A stretch of 64,000 nucleotides of DNA from Davidsoniella eucalypti (taxonomy: Eukaryota > Ascomycota > Sordariomycetes > Microascales > Ceratocystidaceae): assembly GCA_004009845.1 (NCBI GenBank), contig RMBW01000057.1, positions 143,847 through 207,846 of the forward strand, read 5' to 3'. Positions 34,966-47,344 of this stretch are shown here, one piece after another; within the stretch, counting starts at the first letter, position 1, and the number at the start of each line of letters is the position of its first letter. The notes beneath the pieces are model-generated. The model had not been told where the DNA came from and ran no database searches. It saw only the letters and a list, made by a program, of their open reading frames with translations. The position numbers and the translations under genes were made by a program.

Positions 34966-36683
34966 TTACTCATTCTTCTTGGCTTCGACAGTAGGAGTAG
35001 TCTTCAAGCTCTCGGCCTCGGCGACAGCAACGGCATCGGCCTGCTTGGTGACAAGAGTTTCGGGCTGGGCAGCCAGGCGCTCCTCCTTCTCATCGATGTT
35101 AGCGTTGTCACGGGGAGCAGCCATGCCGGTGGTCTCGTGAACCTCATCCTGCTTAGCTTCATCCTCGATCAGCTCCTGCTGCTCCTTGAGAACCTCCAGA
35201 CGCTGCTTGTTGGTGGCGGCACCCTCGGCATTGTGCACTTCGAGTTCAATGGCGTGGTACAGCTCCTCGGGAATAGACGACAGCACATTCATGAGAGCGT
35301 CAACCTGGCTGGTCATCTCGCCAGAGTACATGTAGGCGTTGCTGAGAACCAGCAGGGTAGAGGGAACGCCGTCCTTGAGACGAAGCTGTAGCCAAGTCTG
35401 TAGATCAGCACGCATGCGAGCCGGGGAGACTCCGTAGGTACGGATACCGCGGCTGGCGCAGGCAGTCTGGACTTCACCGGGGGTCAAGTTGTCGATGCCC
35501 TCGAAAGAGATGGCGTGATCATCACGCTTAATCTGGCGCATACGGTGGCGAACCTGGTAGCGGAGCATACCATCGTTACCGAGGGTGCTCAGGTTCATGT
35601 AACGGCACATGCTGACGAGCTGAGGGCGAGACTGGTTGTCTAGGGTCAAGTCATCCTTGAACATCTGGCAGATGCGGATAACCTCGGAGTCCTCAGGCTT
35701 CTCACCGGTGGAACGGAGCTTCATGAAGAAACGGCTGAACTCCTCCTTCTGTGAGGAGGTGATGGCCAGGGGAATACCGGTCTCTTGAAGAGTTGACTGG
35801 AGGAAATTGCTGACATCTTTGCGGGTGGCACGCAGAAGAGCGGCCTTGGCCTCCTTGCTCTTAGCACCCTCGAAGGTGCTAGGAAGCATACCAGGGAACA
35901 TCTTTAGAGCGAAAGGCAGAAGCAGCTCAGCAAAGGGGACGATGACGAAGACGGAAAAAGGTACTAGACGGGCAACATCCTGAACGGTCCGAGCAAGTTG
36001 ACGGTTCTCGCGGCGAGTCAGCTCATAGCCAGCCATCATCTTGAGGGCTAGACGGGTGCTGATCTTGACCTCGGCGGCCAACAACTTGCTACCATCCCAG
36101 TAGTGGTTGGCCTCGTGCTTAATCTTCTCCCAAAGAGTCATGTTCTTTTCATGCTCTTCTTTGGCAGCAGCGATTTCGGATTCGGTTTTGCCAGAAGTCG
36201 ATAAGCTGGCGTCCGTCGTAGAGACATCCTTGGCCCCCCGTTCGATGATGACAGTCTCGATAGCCTTCTCGGCGCTCTCGGCGGGTTGCGAAGTCTTGGG
36301 GGAAGCGGTGTCCTTCTTGGCGAAAGCAGTCTCGCGAGGCAGAGGCTTTCTGGCCACCTCGGAGTTGAAGCCGGGAGGAGGACCGGGAGGCATGCCAGTG
36401 CGGTGTGGCTCGGTCGAAATGTAGCGGGAAGTAGGCAGAAGCAGAGAGGTGGCAGGTGTGAATCTGGTGGCTATCCGGGCATTGCGGAGGAGGAGCGAGT
36501 TGGCGGCTGAGAATTGTGAGCGGCTCAGAGAGCGACCTACAGCAACAATAATATACCAGGTTAGTTCATGTGAGTGCGTTAAAAAGTGTGTAAAGGCAGC
36601 GTCTGAAAACTGACGATATCCGAGTGGTTCTTACCGGCAATAGGGTTGGCCGCCCTGCGCGCAACAGCAGCGGAGGCGCTCAT
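34966..36683 (-). CDS. mdm38: LETM1/Mdm38 mitochondrial inner-membrane protein
   Basis: This is a mitochondrial inner-membrane protein needed for K+/H+ exchange and mitochondrial volume control, and linked to ribosome-assisted membrane insertion of respiratory proteins. Exon 1 is only 49 nt (36683-36635) and exon 2 is 36536-34966; the intron is 98 nt; the product has 539 residues. The spliced start (MSASAAVARRAANPIAG, followed by R/S-rich sequence up to SRYIST) is a classic mitochondrial targeting peptide that the single long frame lacks. The LETM1 core has GYELTRRENRQLARTVQD, the proline-containing transmembrane segment LVPFSVFVIVPFAELLLPFA, and FPGMLPSTF. A ribosome-binding-like domain follows with DNLTPGEVQTAC and ASRGIRTYG. 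The C terminus is acidic and helical (EEQQ/E-rich, K/A-rich). The family is usually 500-600 residues in fungi, which fits. It could be the paralogue Ylh47; Mdm38 is the likelier name. Confidence 0.93.
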
Positions 36684-36802
36684 TGTGAAGTATGTGAGGG
36701 GATGGGGAAACCGAGAAAGAAGGCGATCAAAAGATGGCAGAGAGAGTGCGGAAAAGCCAAGCCGCTACAAAATTCAGACAATCGAAGTAGTTTTGGTATT
36801 GA

Positions 36803-36837
<35 letters not shown>

Positions 36838-39800
36838 ACTGTGGGTGTGGGTGGAAGGACGGCGAACTAGTTGGAATGGTACTAGAAGAAAAAAAGAATT
36901 GTAGTGGAAAGTGCAGCAGTTCGAGTCAAGCAACAAGACAGCAGCAATGCAAGGAACGGCGGCGGCAGATGCAGATGATATAGTTTAGAGAACGGCCGAT
37001 GTTTGGGGAAGCAGTCAATGTAACAGATAGATTGTCGAAACGGTAGTTAGTTGGCAGTGGTCTCAGATGGTGGTGATTGGAGGATTGGGAGGGAAAGGGA
37101 AGAAGATGAAAGATAATAAAGTGAGGAATGACAATGACAAGGAAACGGGAGTGAGATGGGTATGCAAAGTTGAGTGCAGTAGAAGTCTAAAAATGATCTG
37201 AATATGCATGGGGGTTCGGCGTTGAACCGACTTGTGCTTGGCTGGGCACAAAGTTATACACATATTTTTGTGCGGATATGAGCCGGGGAAGTACGTTATG
37301 CACATCAACAGATGGCGCTGTCGGCCTGGCTAATGAACGCAGAAGCATAGCACTGTCCCAAAGCGGCTTAGTGGCCCCTAGAGCCACCTATGGATAAAAA
37401 GACTGCGTTCTACGGCTCTGCGTGCCTATCTGTCAGGCGCCGGGTGCGAGAAATGCAGGGGAAGCGATAGATCTAATCTTACCTCACAGCGCAGACTAGC
37501 CGCAGATTATAGGAACAAGATGCATGCCGGCCTAACAAACCAAGAAAAATGGGGCGTGCCAAAGCTAGCAACAGGTACAACCGATTAAGCAGATCATATG
37601 TGTACAGATTTTGAGTACGCCCCTATGTGTAATTTCGCACGTAGCAGGTCATTATTTTGTCGCACTTTACACAAGGACTAGATCTTGTTTGAGTGTGTTC
37701 TAAGTGGTCCGAGGCCGAAACAGGAAATCATTGCGGCTCCCAGGCAAGCGGGCAAAAGTCTTGTCACGCCTTCTTTTTTTAATCCACTTTGCTCATTTAC
37801 TGGGGCTGAGGAGGAGAATAAAGAAAAGAGCCAAAAGAACCGAAACATACATTTATAACCATACAACCCTTACTACGATCTAGACCATAGTAACAGTTAA
37901 GGGTCTACGAACGAAGAACGTTCTTGCACTTGCACTAGAACACGGCAACCCAATGGACCAAGTAAGACAACATATATTCAAGGGCACGTTTAAGCTGCTT
38001 CCGACCAGTCTATGAACTCTAAACTCGACCAATAATCTTCCAGACATCCATCAACAAGGCAAGGACCACATGACAGTGTCTCGGCCTAATCATCATCGAC
38101 ATGGGGTGTGCTAATAGGTATATATCTGCATAGCAAGCGAGTAAGCTCTCTATTATCTATAGTAAAGCGTCCGTTCATACTATTTGTTCAGACAAAGAAA
38201 CAAGCCGTCCATACGTCAGCTGTTTGACTGCATGCGGTAACAACTATAGGCTGTGTGTGACAGCACCGCCGATTAGTTAAAGAATATGAGGACTAGTATA
38301 CCGTCTGGACCATGACAGAACAGGAGATTGTTGTCTGAAGTCTTGAGATCGATAGCAAAGGCCAAATCAGCCGCCCTTCAATTCAGATGCATCGATGCCA
38401 AACTGCAGCAGAAAAATACTATGGGATTCGGTATACATTCGGGGGTATCGGTGTGTTCAAACGTGGACCTGTGGTTTGTACGTTCACCGCACCATCTTTC
38501 TCGCCGTACCAAGAGCCGACAGGCAACGGATAGGCGACGTCTGTCTGTTACAGTAGATGCTTCACGACCACTACGCGTACTAGTAGCCTATAGCCAATAG
38601 GTACGCTGATTGAAGGCGTCAGTGGCCATTCCGCTTGCTCTGCATGTACGTGCTGGCTCTGTACGTTGACGTGGTTGATTTCGAGGCCTAAAGTAGCATG
38701 TTAGGCATCATTACGATTCGTGCTAGTCGAGAGCGACAAACATAAACTACTACTATAGATGTATCTTGGAGAATAGAGTCCTAGCTTCTGAGCCAGCCCC
38801 GAATAGAAGAACAAGGCGCAGATACAGGCGCAATCAAAATAATTCAAAGGCCAGCCAACCAGATGCACGAGCCTTTCGAATCGTTGAGAAGGACGTGCTA
38901 ATACTTTTGCCAGCCTCGAATTCCGAATTAGTCGTCGCAACAAAGGAGAAAATTAAAGCCTGCATACTTTTGGCCGAGCTAGAGTATTGATACGGTTACA
39001 AATACACGAGCTCAGTTCTGTTTTAGGGCACTATATTACATTACATATATATCCTCCATTGTACAACTATACATATGTACATGTACAATGTATGTAGAAG
39101 CCAACTGGAACAAGCCACGCCTCATACGTGACTACGGCAACCGAGGCGGTCTGTAGCGCCCCAAAGATGTTTATGGAGTTTAATAAAGAACGAGGGATGG
39201 ACGAACAGAGTGCTGGCAGCTAACATGCCTATGGTTGAGAAGTTGATATGTACACCTGGGGTTTCAGGGGCATAGGAACAACAAAATTACAGTAGAATGG
39301 AAAAAGAAAAGATACATAACTATTCATAAATTATGTAAGCCACAGTTAATGATCCTGCTGGGTTATTTATCCGTTTCCACATGTACATATGCTGCTGATT
39401 TTTCTCGAGATGAGAAGAGATTGGACGGATCAGGTCAGATGGACGAAGGGAAAAGTCGTTCCCATGCACATGTCACCCCAGAAACAAGAATAGCGAACGA
39501 GTCGATAAAGCAGCGGAATGAAGAATCCAGGCTTAGTAAATCTGATGCGCCCCCGCTCGGGTAAAAGTTACAGCATACGAGAGGCTCCCTATCGTTCTCT
39601 TGAACACATGTACAGATTTCGAGGGTTATGCTTCGGGTATTCAGAAACACATGTAGCAAGACCGAGCGTTTTGGGTTTTGGTTGGCTTTGGATAATCAAA
39701 CTAGGTCCCTTCTCTGTAAAAGAAAGTCAAAGCATAACTATACAAATAGTACAAATTAACGCGGTACATTCAAAAGGCGGCTTTAAGAGATACGGCTTTA

Positions 39801-41339
39801 CCCCAGAATTAAGCCCGCGCAAGCATCTGATGACGCAGCATCGCCGGCTTCATAAGCAAAGCCAGACAGGCTCTTCCCTAAGTAGGTAGACTATTTGTTT
39901 CCGGTGATTGGCTTCCTTTGACACAGAGGCTAGTAAATAGCGGCTCAACACATCAGATTTTGTTTCTTGTTTTCTTGCTTCGGCCCATTTTGTCAATTCG
40001 AACGAACATGTGATGATATTGTTGATTTCATGCCTGGGCCTCGCTTGAAGGCTTTAGTGTTGGAGTCTAGTTAAGCTTTTACTAGCCACCCGCCATAGCA
40101 TGTGGGGCCTTGTTCTCATTCCTTTTTTTCATTGGGGAATTGGTGGCTTCTATGGCTCCATAGCTGTGGCTGAAATACAGTAGTGGGGAACAAAGACCCT
40201 CACCCAACGGATTTCACGGTACAATATACATTAGTTGGTTGAACTGAAAGACATGGCGGCAGGGAAAGACCAGCCCACCAAAAAGAAGCCGGAAAAAAGC
40301 CAAGTGCGCTTCCCGCTGCCTTTTTGGAGCAGGTTGCCAGCCAAACAGGTACCTTGCCATCTCCAAATTCTCTAAAACATGGAGGGTGGGTTTCTTGCTC
40401 ATTTTGGTGTGTTGCGATAGTAGTTGCTGCTCTTACGATGCTAATGTCTCCTTCCATCTTGCCGGAATGTAGAGGAAATAGTAAATGAAAATAAACGGGA
40501 GAGACAGGGAGAGAGTCCGCATGTCCAACTGATATTTATTCAGGTGTTTTTATTTTAATTTGGTGCCATCTGGCGAGGAGAAGGATGGACGAAATCGCAA
40601 CTCGTCTTTTTACTTTCTTTCTCGTGTAGATTCCCAAGTCTTCTCTCGCATTTCCTGATCGACTTCGTTTCTTCCTGTAAACACAACTAATTGCTCGAGA
40701 TTTGGCAGCCATTTGTTTACTTTGATTTTCAATCGGCCTTTCCCGTTCATCCTCGTAATTCTTTCTTATTTCCTGCCATCTTTTTCTTCTTCCTTACGCT
40801 TCCCCACTATCGTTAAAACTACTGACAACTACCCACGATTTGCCGACATCGCCCGCCGGCCATTATCGAGTTCGTCCCTTGTCTAAAGCGACGAAGCGAT
40901 TCTGCTTTCTGTAAATTCGATTGCTATCGTGGCCTGAGGGGACAAGCCTAAAATATATATATACAAAAGTGATAAGCAAGCGTCGTGATCTATAAGTAAA
41001 ACTAAACCGTTGCCTAAAGATCTGTGTCAATCGTGAAGAGTAAGGGGCCCGCCAGGATCGTCTGCATTCTAGAACGAACGAAGCTATTGCTGTACTTGGG
41101 AAACAAGCTGTTTTTGCTAGAAGTAGACTATATCTATCTCTATCATTCAGTAATATATCGTCGTCTCCTTTGTCGACCTCAATATTGTGGGCAGAAGAAC
41201 TAAATTCACCAGCGCTCATTCAGTCTCATCACCCCGCTTTGCCGTCCGGGCCCTCGCCTTTTATCGTTCCATCATTTTATTTTATTTTTTACTCTTCAGC
41301 TATCATCGGATATAAAACCCCCTCCAGGCAAGCCCTAGA
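36684..41339. other. 4.7-kb divergent intergenic region, letm1 / adk2
   Basis: This holds the divergent promoters of letm1 and adk2. From about 40,700 the plus strand is pyrimidine-rich, as in fungal promoters and leaders, and an alternating TA stretch lies near 40,952. Open frames of 60-123 codons are scattered in all frames with no family resemblance. A 40-codon ATG frame at 40,253 ends near a GTACCT donor-like site but I found no convincing second exon. No gene is supported. Confidence 0.55.
36803..36836. repeat. (TAG)n microsatellite in the letm1 leader region
   Basis: About eleven perfect TAG units lie 120-150 bp upstream of the letm1 ATG, in the presumed promoter or 5' leader. Read on the coding (minus) strand it is (CTA)n. 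Such runs are length-variable. Confidence 0.95.
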
Positions 41340-42227
41340 ATGCAACTCCGTAGAGCCGCTCGTGTCATCCTCGTTGGTGCGCCCGGAGTGGGCAAGGGAA
41401 CACAGAGCGAGCGTCTCCTGCAGCGCTTCCCGCAGCTACAGGCCATCAGCTCAGGCGATCTGCTGCGCGGTAATGTTAAGCGGCGGACGCCTCTGGGTAA
41501 GCCTCCCCCACAGCATTCCTTTATACATTTTCTGACCGTATACTAACATACTTCTGCAGGTATCAAGGTTGAACATACCATGAAGACTGGCGGTCTGGTG
41601 AGCGACCAGCTGATCCTCCGAGTCATCGGTAATGAGTTCTACCAGCGTGGCTGGATCTCTCTCCCCGGTGGCCGGGAGGGTATGACCCTCGCTAGCAGCG
41701 GTGAAGCCACTGCCGAAGCCGTACAAGACACCCCCATTGAAGCAGCTGTGCCTAACAGCTTTATTGGCACCCCGTCCATTCTGGAATCTGTCCCTCCCCC
41801 AGTCTTCAGCGACGATCCCGCCTGCTCCTTCCTGCTCGACGGCTTCCCCCGCACCCAGATGCAGGCCGCCACGTTTGACCGTGTCGTACCCATCAACATG
41901 GTCATCTCCATCAAAACTCCCTTCGACGTGCTACTCAAGCGCATCACCAGTCGTTGGGTCCACGGGCCCTCCGGCCGCGTCTACAACACCGAGTTTAACG
42001 CACCGCGTCTTGCTGGCTTAGACGACGTCACCGGAGAGCCCTTGACCCAACGTAGTGACGATACCGAGGAAGTCTACCGTGCTCGCTATGGAAAGTTTTT
42101 AGATACGGCTGAGCCCTTGCTAGAGCACTATGCCAAGAAAGGTCTGCTTTGGGAGGTCGATGGCATGAGCAGTAATGAGATCTCTCCAAAGCTATTATCC
42201 AAGTTTGAACGTGTGTATGCTCACTAG
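41340..42227 (+). CDS. adk2: Mitochondrial GTP:AMP phosphotransferase (adenylate kinase 3 type)
   Basis: This enzyme transfers phosphate from GTP (or ATP) to AMP in the mitochondrial matrix and recycles AMP and GDP. There are two exons, 41340-41496 and 41560-42227; the 63-nt intron has a textbook TACTAAC branch site and CTGCAG acceptor; the product has 274 residues. Features are the P-loop GAPGVGKGTQ (about 13-22), the NMP-binding segment SSGDLLRGNV, LLDGFPRTQMQA, and the LID region RWVHGPSGRVYNTEFN, followed by GLDDVTGEPLTQRSDDTEEVY, which matches yeast Adk2 closely. The LID lacks the four zinc cysteines, as in eukaryotic AK3. An insert of roughly 50 residues lies between the AMP-binding helix (EFYQRGW) and FLLDGFPRT and is missing from yeast Adk2. 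The N terminus is a short basic MQLRRAARV, which may serve as an uncleaved mitochondrial signal. Confidence 0.94.
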
Positions 42228-43036
42228 ACGAACAGGTACTGGCGTTACAGTGGGGTTGGGAATTGACTCCCAATTGTACGATCATGAAATCAGGCGTGGG
42301 TTTTTAGTCTCCCTTTTCTTTTCTTTTCTTTTCTATATGCTATCCTTTCACGTATATCTTTCTTATTTAGGGGACAGGCACTTAATCGGTGTCTCCATCT
42401 GTTATGTTATTTCTTTTCTTACATTCAAAATGTTAATCATATTCTACAAAAATAATCTCCGTATACAGATATGAATCGAAGTCAATAATAATTACACATA
42501 TCTAGAGTTAAATAGGGTATAATATCATAATCGACGAAAACAACATGATATTAAAGAAGTAAAATAATATCAGATACATCCTTCATTTCTCATAATAGTC
42601 AAAAAGTACGTATATGATAAGTAGGTGATATGATAATAGTTACTATAAGAAAAAAGAAAAGAAAAAAGGAAATAAGGAGGTATTTTGTTCCTCATGTGTA
42701 CTTTTTTGTATATGAAATGTAAAGAGAAAATCAGAAAGAATCAATGTACCCAAAAAGAGAGAAGAAAAAAACAACAGAATTGAAATGTAAAAAAGAGAAT
42801 ATGAAAATATAAGAAAAAAAACCAACGAAAAGAAATAATGATGATATAAAAAAAAAGAAGAAAAAAAAGGAAGAACAATAAACAAACTCTTCGCATTTCC
42901 ATGCCCAAATAATATACTCCAGATAATAATACCTTCTTAGCATCTTATCAAACCCTCCACTGCAATTGCTAAAGGCTTTCACTCCGTTACTATTCGCTAT
43001 TAATCGACCCTCTCTTTATGATAGCCCCCTCCTCAT
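42228..43036. other. Intergenic between convergent adk2 and spt5
   Basis: This is very AT-rich sequence with poly-A and poly-T runs, as expected of two facing 3' untranslated regions. No gene is seen; the F-rich minus frames reflect A-runs. Confidence 0.6.
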
Positions 43037-46000
43037 CTAATCATCCTCGTCATACCGCGGTGCCGGAGTGTCAGGCACACCACCGTACGCACCAGGCGTT
43101 GGCGCACCATAGTATCCACTAGAAGCATAACCCGTTGCCGCCGGTGTTGGGGCACCTGCACCAGGCGTGGGCGCCGAATCCGCACCCCAACTGTTCCAGC
43201 CTCCGGGTGTTGGCGCACTCAACGCGCCTGGAGTGGGAGCTGAGTAAGCACCAGGAGTTGGTGCGTTAATAGCACCAGGCGTTGGCGCTCCTAATAGACC
43301 TGCACCCGGTGTTGGCGCATCGTATGGGTGCGATGAGCCGGAGGCACCGGGAGTGTAGCCCCAATTGTCGCTGGGAGCTGCCGGCGTAGCAGCTGACGCG
43401 CCGTAGGCGGGAGTCTTTGAGCCGCTGTTCCAGCTGTCACTACCGTACGCCGGCGTGCGGCCGCCAGAACCGTAGGAATCGTGCGCTGGGGTCTTGCCGC
43501 CAGAGTTGGCCCATGCCGGAGTCCGGGCACCAGAGCCGTAAGCAGTACGGTTGCCGTCGTAGGGGTTAACAGTGCGAGAACCGTCAGCCCATGCAGGAGT
43601 GCGTGACCCAGAATTGTCTTGTTTCCATGCAGGAGTACGACCTCCACCAGCAGCAGGAGCTGAAGTAGAGACATAATGTTAGTATTGTGTTGCAAGGATA
43701 CGTTGAAAGAAAGGAATGTGTTTGCTTACTTCTTGACCCCCAAGCAGGTGTTCGATCTGAGTTGTGAGATGGCGTACGTCCACTTCCAGCCTGCCAGCTA
43801 GGAACTCTGCCACTAGAACTATTGCTGGATCCGTTGGATGGCCGAGGACCGCCCTTGCCGTAGGGATCAACGGGCTCACCAGTAACCTTGTCACGGTAGC
43901 TGAGGTGTTCTTTTGGCACCGACACAATTTTGTTACGGGCGTGCAATTCAACACGGGCGGTCGCATCAGTGGCATCCTTGACGATACCTAATAGACCCTT
44001 GTAGATACCACGTCTGATAACGACAGTCTGTCCAATGGCACGATCACGACCCATAGGCTTGGGTGGCGGTGCCATACCCTTAGGGCCGTTACGCTTCAAG
44101 GCAGGGTTCATGGCACTAAGATCGGGACCGCTGTTAGCAGCGACACGACCACCCTTGGCAGCAACAGTGCTGACATTGGACGAACGTAGCACAAAGATAC
44201 CGCCGTTCTCCGTAGTCTCATGAGTCTGCAGGAATAGGTATGAACGGTAGATATGCAGAATCGTACCACGGCGTTGCAAGTTGCCGTACTCCCGAACAAC
44301 ATCACCTGTCTGGATTTCGGTTGAGTTACGATCGGCGGCAACTGTGTTGCGACGAGGAGGAAACTTGTTCGGGATTTGAGATGGGGCAATCTGGCGAACA
44401 TCACCGTGTTGGTCTAGAACACCGAGAGACTCGCGGTCAATCTTGATAATGCAACCAACTGTGGTGAGATCCAGTTGAACCATGTCATGAAGAGAGAACT
44501 GGCCAAGAGTTCCCTGGCCACCAGAATCACTGGCCTCGCGCAGATCACGGCTAAACACAGTGATCTCATTGTTGGCGTTGTCTGTTACGATAGTGACACG
44601 ATCGTCTTCAATTTTGACAACCATGCCAACCTCGTCTTGGAACCGACTACCTCCCACAATCTTGACGTGATCACCCATCTTGAACCGCTTACGAAGATTC
44701 TTTGTAGGAACATCGATGGTTTGGCCTGTAAGATCTCCCTCAGTGACATTAAGCGTGACAATGTCGCCCTGGACACCAGTTGTGCGGCCAACGACACCCT
44801 TCTGTTCACCGTAGTGCACCTCGACGATATCTCCGGGCAGGTAAGTAACAGTGGCATTGCTGTTTTTCAAACTAGCAGCTAGAGCCTTTAGATCCAGACT
44901 TTCAGTGCCGTCTTCCGCACCTGAAGCGAACTTAGTGACTTCTTCTAGTTTGGGGTTGACATCGTCCACGATGAGCTGCTGAATCTTGATATCCTTGACC
45001 TGGAATCCATTTTCGAATTCGTCGCCGTTGTAGGTCCATGTGTTGGTTGAAGGGTTGCCGACAACATTGCGTGGTTGGCGCTTCCGGGCCTCTTGTTCGC
45101 TGAAAAGACGCTGAGGGGGACGGACAGGTGGACCGGTTGGACGCTTGCGCTTGCCATCTGCTGACAGACTCTCATCACGAACACCGTAATCCAGACGGGG
45201 GATGAAGCGTACACGAGCTTCTAGTCCGTTTTCGGTCACATCGAGGACTTGAGCAAGATCGCCGGCGTGCTTGAAGGGCTTACGGAGACGAACCCAGGCA
45301 CCAGGCTCCAGTGTGGGGTTTTTAGTTACACGGAGTAGATCAGGCATGTCCTTGATCTCCACAAGATGCATTTTGGAGCGAGGGTAGATGTTCATTAGGC
45401 CCTCGAGGGCAGTTTGCACATCAGCCTGTCGCATGGCCTCAACGTACACGTAACCCTTCATGACCGAATTGGTACCAGCACGTTCGAAAGCAGCAGTGAC
45501 CTTGAGTTCGTTCTTTGTGCCGTGCATTTCATCCATCCGCTTAATGATGGAGAAAACAACGTCCCTCTCCTTGCCTTCGCGAGCGCGAACAGCCCAAATC
45601 TTGGGGTCATCTACACTAGGTAATAGTAGACGTCTAGGCACTGCAGAGACATCTCCTGGTCCACGGCCAGAGCGGCGGTTTCCGTAACGTTGACGTAAAA
45701 TTTCGGCTTGCTTCTCGGCATCCATGGACGCGGCCATATCGCGGCGTCGATCGAGTTCACGGTGTCGACGGTCATCGTTTAGGCGGGCAGCTTCAGCGAG
45801 ATCTTCGGGGTTATCTTGCTCAATGAAGTTACCAACCTCTTCTTCGTCGAGTTCATCGTCTTCTTCTTCGTCTTCGTCGACCTCGGCTTCGATATCGAAG
45901 AAAGCGTTGCGCTGGTCCTTTCTACGCTTACGACGGTGGTTCTATTGGGAGAATTGGTTAGAGTTAACGCCCACAGGAATGGACATCGTGAATGTCGCAG

Positions 46001-46303
46001 GTGACAGACGATTGAAGGTAAATGTGGCTATAGGTGATAATGGTAGCTTACAGTCTGAACATCATCGTCCTCGTCCTCTTCGTCGTCTTCCTCTTCTTCG
46101 TCAGCCTCCTCCTCGTCTTCTTCGAGCTCTTCTAGCTCCTCCTCTTCTTCAACATGGCGCGCCTTGTGGCGATTAGGGCTAGATCTATCACCAGGCTCAC
46201 TGCTGGGTTCAGCGACCTTTACGTGGCCTTCGTCGTCAGAGCCAACTTCAGGCGCAGGATTGAAGTCCTCTTCTTCTTCCGAAGAATCGTACCGATCCGA
46301 CAT
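43037..46303 (-). CDS. spt5: Transcription elongation factor Spt5
   Basis: This is the large subunit of the nuclear Spt4-Spt5 (DSIF) complex, which clamps RNA polymerase II, promotes processivity and recruits capping and chromatin factors. There are three exons, 46303-46052, 45941-43730 and 43659-43037 (introns of 110 and 70 nt), giving 1028 residues. The order is: a very acidic N terminus (long E/D runs, residues 1-120), the NGN domain at about 198-290 (KIWAVRAREGKERDVVFSI, KGYVYVEA), then several KOW domains (LEPGAWVRLRKPFKHAGD; YLPGDIVEVHYGEQKG; FKMGDHVKIVGG; QTGDVVREYG; GQTVVIRRGIYKGLLG), and a C-terminal repeat region from about 800. The repeat region has two classes of unit: (R/K)TPA(W/Y/H) units first and APTPGA units last, ending in an acidic YDEDD. 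These are the phosphorylated CTR of Spt5 family members. The last intron falls just inside the repeat region. Confidence 0.95.
43040..43660 (-). repeat. Coding repeats of the Spt5 C-terminal region
   Basis: The last exon encodes about six (R/K)TPA(W/Y/H) units with glycine/serine spacers, followed by about eight A-P-T-P-(G/A)-(A/G) units. Underlying DNA words such as GCGCCAACACC recur with synonymous changes, so the repeat is maintained at protein rather than DNA level. TP dipeptides are the expected CDK9/Bur1 phosphorylation sites. Confidence 0.85.
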
Positions 46304-47344
46304 GGTTGCGATTGGGTGGTTCGTGTGTTGTTATTGAGGTATATATGAGATGGTAGCAAGATGTCGGATTGATAGATATGGTATAGTATGAGTATTGGCT
46401 GACTGCAAGTTGCTGCGAGGCTGAGCAATGATGGCCGCCTTCTAACAAGGGATGGTTCAGGTTGCGCAAAGGCAATGTGTAGGAAAGAAGGTAGAAGATT
46501 AAGAAATAGAACGACGGGACAATCGCAGATAAATATGCGAGAATTGACCCTCTTAAAGTTCAATTCTATTATCTTCTTGAATATTTTAAGCTGCCATCGA
46601 ATAATAAGGCAAAAAAGAACGAACGAAAAAAAAAAGTAAAAATGGAAAGATGAGAGAAGTATGTATACAAGTCAGCAGGCTTACCATCAAAATGGGCTTC
46701 AACTTGTCGGGGAAACAGCTAAAAGTGGACGCTACACTGTAAAAGGCGCGCTCTTACCATTTTGGAGCCAGTAAATATTCACAGACGCGCCACAAGCTAG
46801 CCTTGACCGCTTTGCACAGTTAGTGGCAGAATTAAGTGGTCGATGCGACAAGGCTAGCTAGTTTCGTAAAGTGAGTCGTTTTCTCTTATTAATTTTTCTA
46901 AAGATCAAGAGGGAACAACTATGTAGTGGAGACTTGAATTCACAATATTATCGGTGATATCACATTAATGGAAATTATACTAGATTTGAGGCAAGTGACT
47001 ATTTTTCAGACATAGAATTCTTGTTCTTTTAGTGGCGGTATCTTTACAACGGAGACAAACATAAAACAATAAGGGAAAAAATACAAGAAGATAGAGCTGG
47101 AAATGTGAATCGAAAAATAAAATGAGCGCTGCATAAATGCATGACCTCTAACTTCTCACTCAGCAAACTGCTTTGGGGTCGTGTGAATTTGACACTTTGG
47201 GAAACGAGGGAGTCAAAGACGCAGCATTGGAGGTGGAATCGAGGAAGATGTGATTGTGAAACGAGACCGACTTGGCTGCACTACAATGTACTGTACTCCA
47301 CTGTCCTAAAATGGTATATGAGTGCTGTACAATTGCTACATTTC
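46304..47344. other. spt5 promoter region and DCAF7-like gene 3' region
   Basis: The left part is the presumed spt5 promoter and leader. The right part, next to 47,345, would be the 3' untranslated region of the WD40 gene. The 133-codon plus-strand frame at 47,141 overlaps that coding exon in antisense and is a shadow. No gene is seen. Confidence 0.55.

Noticed and set aside
38328..38990. Two open frames (90 and 74 codons) that might be transposase remnants
   Set aside because: Both begin with TTG and neither shows a catalytic motif or inverted repeats.
40253..40375. Small ATG frame ending near a GTACCT donor
   Set aside because: No acceptor gives a plausible continuation; the product would be under 45 residues.
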